A stretch of 64,000 nt of DNA, from NCBI RefSeq assembly GCF_900106515.1, contig NZ_FNWF01000003.1, forward strand, positions 620,001-684,000, given 5' to 3'. The notes below the pieces were generated by a model, which was not told where the DNA came from, did not search any database, and saw only the letters and a list, made by a program, of their open reading frames with translations. The DNA comes from Peptoniphilus lacydonensis (GTDB taxonomy: Bacteria > Bacillota > Clostridia > Tissierellales > Peptoniphilaceae). This document shows, one piece after another, positions 62,442 to 64,000 of the stretch. A program made the translations under genes and the position numbers. How positions within the stretch are numbered: position 1 is the first letter of the stretch; each line of letters starts with the position of its first letter.

Positions 62442-64000
62442 TTAATCTTTTATAATTGTTCCACTATTTTCTGGTTCATTTGTATTTAAAATCTTTATAG
62501 TTATATTCTTTTTCTTCACAGGATTAATTGCATCTCCTTGATAGACCTCAGCACCCTTTTCTATAATCTCTTTTAACTCACTATAATTTAATTTGTCAAT
62601 TGTCTTGGCATGGGGATCACTTTTTGGATCTGATGTCATTATTCCATTTACATCAGTCCAATTTTCATATACTTTGCTGTCAAGTGCATAAGCAATTAAA
62701 CTTCCCGTATAGTCACTACCCCCTCTTGTAAAAGTAACTATATCTCCATTTGTATTTCTTCCATAAAACCCTGGAACAACTGCTTTTTTATTTTCTCCAA
62801 TTTTACTTTTTATAGCATCTGTAGACTTCTCTAAGTTTACTTTCCCATTTACATCAAAAATTATTAAATCCTTGGCATCTATAAAATCATATTCTAAATA
62901 TTTTGCTAGAATTTTTGCATTTAAAAATTCTCCCCTACTTACTATAAAATCCTTATCTGTGGAATTTTCAATTTCATCAAAGACATATTTTAGTTCTTCA
63001 TCCCAAAAGCCTTCAAGTCTTAAATCTTTTGCTATTGAAAAAAATCTACTTCTTATCTTTTCCAGTTGAGTATCTCTATATACTTTTTGAAGCTCTAAAT
63101 TTTCTTCCAAAGATTTTATTATTTGATTTAACTCTTCTATTTTATTATTCTTTTGAGATAAACCTATTAGTTCATCTGTTACTTTTGTATCCTCGCTAAA
63201 TCTTCTCCCAGGTGCAGAAACAACTATTACATCTCTATCATTCTTAGAAAAAATAATTTTTTTAACTTTTGCAAATTGTCCTGCATCTTTTAGAGAACTT
63301 CCTCCAAACTTTGACACAGATTTACCTTTAATAGTTTCAATAGCAAAAGGTGTTTCTTGATAAACGCAATAGTTTAGCCAATTTGAGAAAAATAAATTTC
63401 CCGAGGATCTCCACTTCATCTTAATATCTTTATTCGGATCGTTGTCTTTATAATAATTAAGCGGAATATTTATTTTTTTAGACTTAGCTAAATCTCTAAT
63501 ATATTCATTATGAAGAGTTTCTCTATCATATTCCCAATGACCAAAGTTAAAAATAAATCTATGATCCTTCGTTGTTGCAAGAGAAACCCCAGTGTCACTT
63601 CTTGCAGCAAGAACTTCAAGATCAGAGATGTCTTCTAAATCTTTTTCATCTACATAGGTATGCCTTGACGTTGGAATCAAAAAAGTATCATCAAACCCCT
63701 TTATTATTTTATTATCCTTCAATTTATCAAACTCAAAAACTCCAAATATTTTTTCATCTGCAACTTTGTGTTCAATATCATAATAATATCGAAGAGCTGC
63801 CTGTGCAGACCAACATATAAACATTGTAGAAAACACATTTTCCTTTGCAAACTCAAAAATTGTCTTTAATTCTTCCCAATACTTTATCTTTTCGTAGGCA
63901 ACAAGTTCAATCGGTGCACCAGTAATTATCATAGCATCGTATTTATTGTCTTTAATATCATCATAGGTTTTATAAAAAGCCTTTAATCTTTTTAAATCAC
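62442..64000 (-). CDS. Homoserine O-acyltransferase / aspartokinase fusion (MetA::AK), 5' end outside window
   Basis: 519 codons visible; the frame is open through the right edge, so the N-terminus is missing. The first about 225 visible residues are MetA: TGAPIEL, the catalytic Cys in FICWSAQAAL, the His in FNFGHWEYD, and KMKWRSSGNLFFSNWLNYCVYQETPF. In characterised MetA enzymes Glu after TGAPI (as here) goes with acetyl-CoA rather than succinyl-CoA. After a short linker IETIKGK a complete aspartokinase catalytic domain starts (KFGGSSLKDAG, VVSAPGRR, SRGEFLNAK, TRGGSDYTG) and stops at ENSGTIIKD, with no ACT domains, unlike LysC at 27490-28812. Methionine branch enzyme joined to the pathway's first enzyme. 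Confidence 0.9.
   Translation of the reverse strand, partial: DLKRLKAFYKTYDDIKDNKYDAMIITGAPIELVAYEKIKYWEELKTIFEFAKENVFSTMFICWSAQAALRYYYDIEHKVADEKIFGVFEFDKLKDNKIIKGFDDTFLIPTSRHTYVDEKDLEDISDLEVLAARSDTGVSLATTKDHRFIFNFGHWEYDRETLHNEYIRDLAKSKKINIPLNYYKDNDPNKDIKMKWRSSGNLFFSNWLNYCVYQETPFAIETIKGKSVSKFGGSSLKDAGQFAKVKKIIFSKNDRDVIVVSAPGRRFSEDTKVTDELIGLSQKNNKIEELNQIIKSLEENLELQKVYRDTQLEKIRSRFFSIAKDLRLEGFWDEELKYVFDEIENSTDKDFIVSRGEFLNAKILAKYLEYDFIDAKDLIIFDVNGKVNLEKSTDAIKSKIGENKKAVVPGFYGRNTNGDIVTFTRGGSDYTGSLIAYALDSKVYENWTDVNGIMTSDPKSDPHAKTIDKLNYSELKEIIEKGAEVYQGDAINPVKKKNITIKILNTNEPENSGTIIKD

Overview
The window looks like chromosomal DNA of a low-GC anaerobic Firmicute, most likely a Gram-positive anaerobic coccus of the Peptoniphilaceae (Finegoldia, Peptoniphilus, Anaerococcus, Parvimonas type). 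Reasons: very AT-rich DNA, AGGAGG-type ribosome sites, a T-box and an FMN riboswitch, ECF vitamin transporters, a copper-amine-oxidase-like surface protein, an Nfn-type oxidoreductase and a K+-type membrane pyrophosphatase. Genus is not decided from sequence alone.

Layout. 1-1.4 kb: GntR (YtrA-like) regulator with an ABC ATPase and permease. 1.5-5.1 kb: class V aminotransferase, riboswitch-controlled RibU, L,D-transpeptidase. 5.2-9.7 kb: tRNA-Leu, zinc-ribbon protein, M20 amidohydrolase plus YfcC carrier with a divergent LysR regulator. 10.1-11.4 kb: abundant-looking repeat surface protein. 11.4-19.1 kb (minus): mtaD-trpS-small protein-T-box-valS-folC-C39 peptidase. 19.2-23.7 kb: TRIC channel, thiamine-binding protein, P1 peptidase, ECF S component, a divergent CoaX, murI. 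23.8-27.3 kb: tRNA-Lys, GntR/FCD, PepSY lipoprotein, flavodoxin, CDF transporter. 27.4-33.3 kb: lysC-asd-hom-thrC::thrB operon making threonine from aspartate. 33.3-40.1 kb: ECF S component, hslO, methyltransferase, sirtuin, CPBP protease, DUF4364, proBA. 40.2-51.2 kb: NfnA::NfnB fusion, CNNM-type membrane protein, DUF4230, CoA hydrolase, Nim-like protein, Cmk2-like kinase, EamA exporter, CAP protein, M17 aminopeptidase.

51.2-58.7 kb is an accessory island: truncated topB, an AbiE toxin-antitoxin pair whose toxin is frameshifted beside its expected DxD, an MacB/FtsX-type ABC exporter with an Xre regulator, two decayed AbiEi relics sharing a ~67-bp direct repeat on either side of that exporter, and an ISL3 transposase relic. 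58.8-64 kb returns to core genes: hppA, secG, gap, and a MetA::aspartokinase fusion running off the right edge.

The most unusual content is in the aspartate family: two in-frame gene fusions (ThrC::ThrB; MetA::aspartokinase) in one window. The second aspartokinase ends at the catalytic domain and has no ACT domains, whereas the stand-alone LysC has them. This suggests separately wired threonine and methionine branches.
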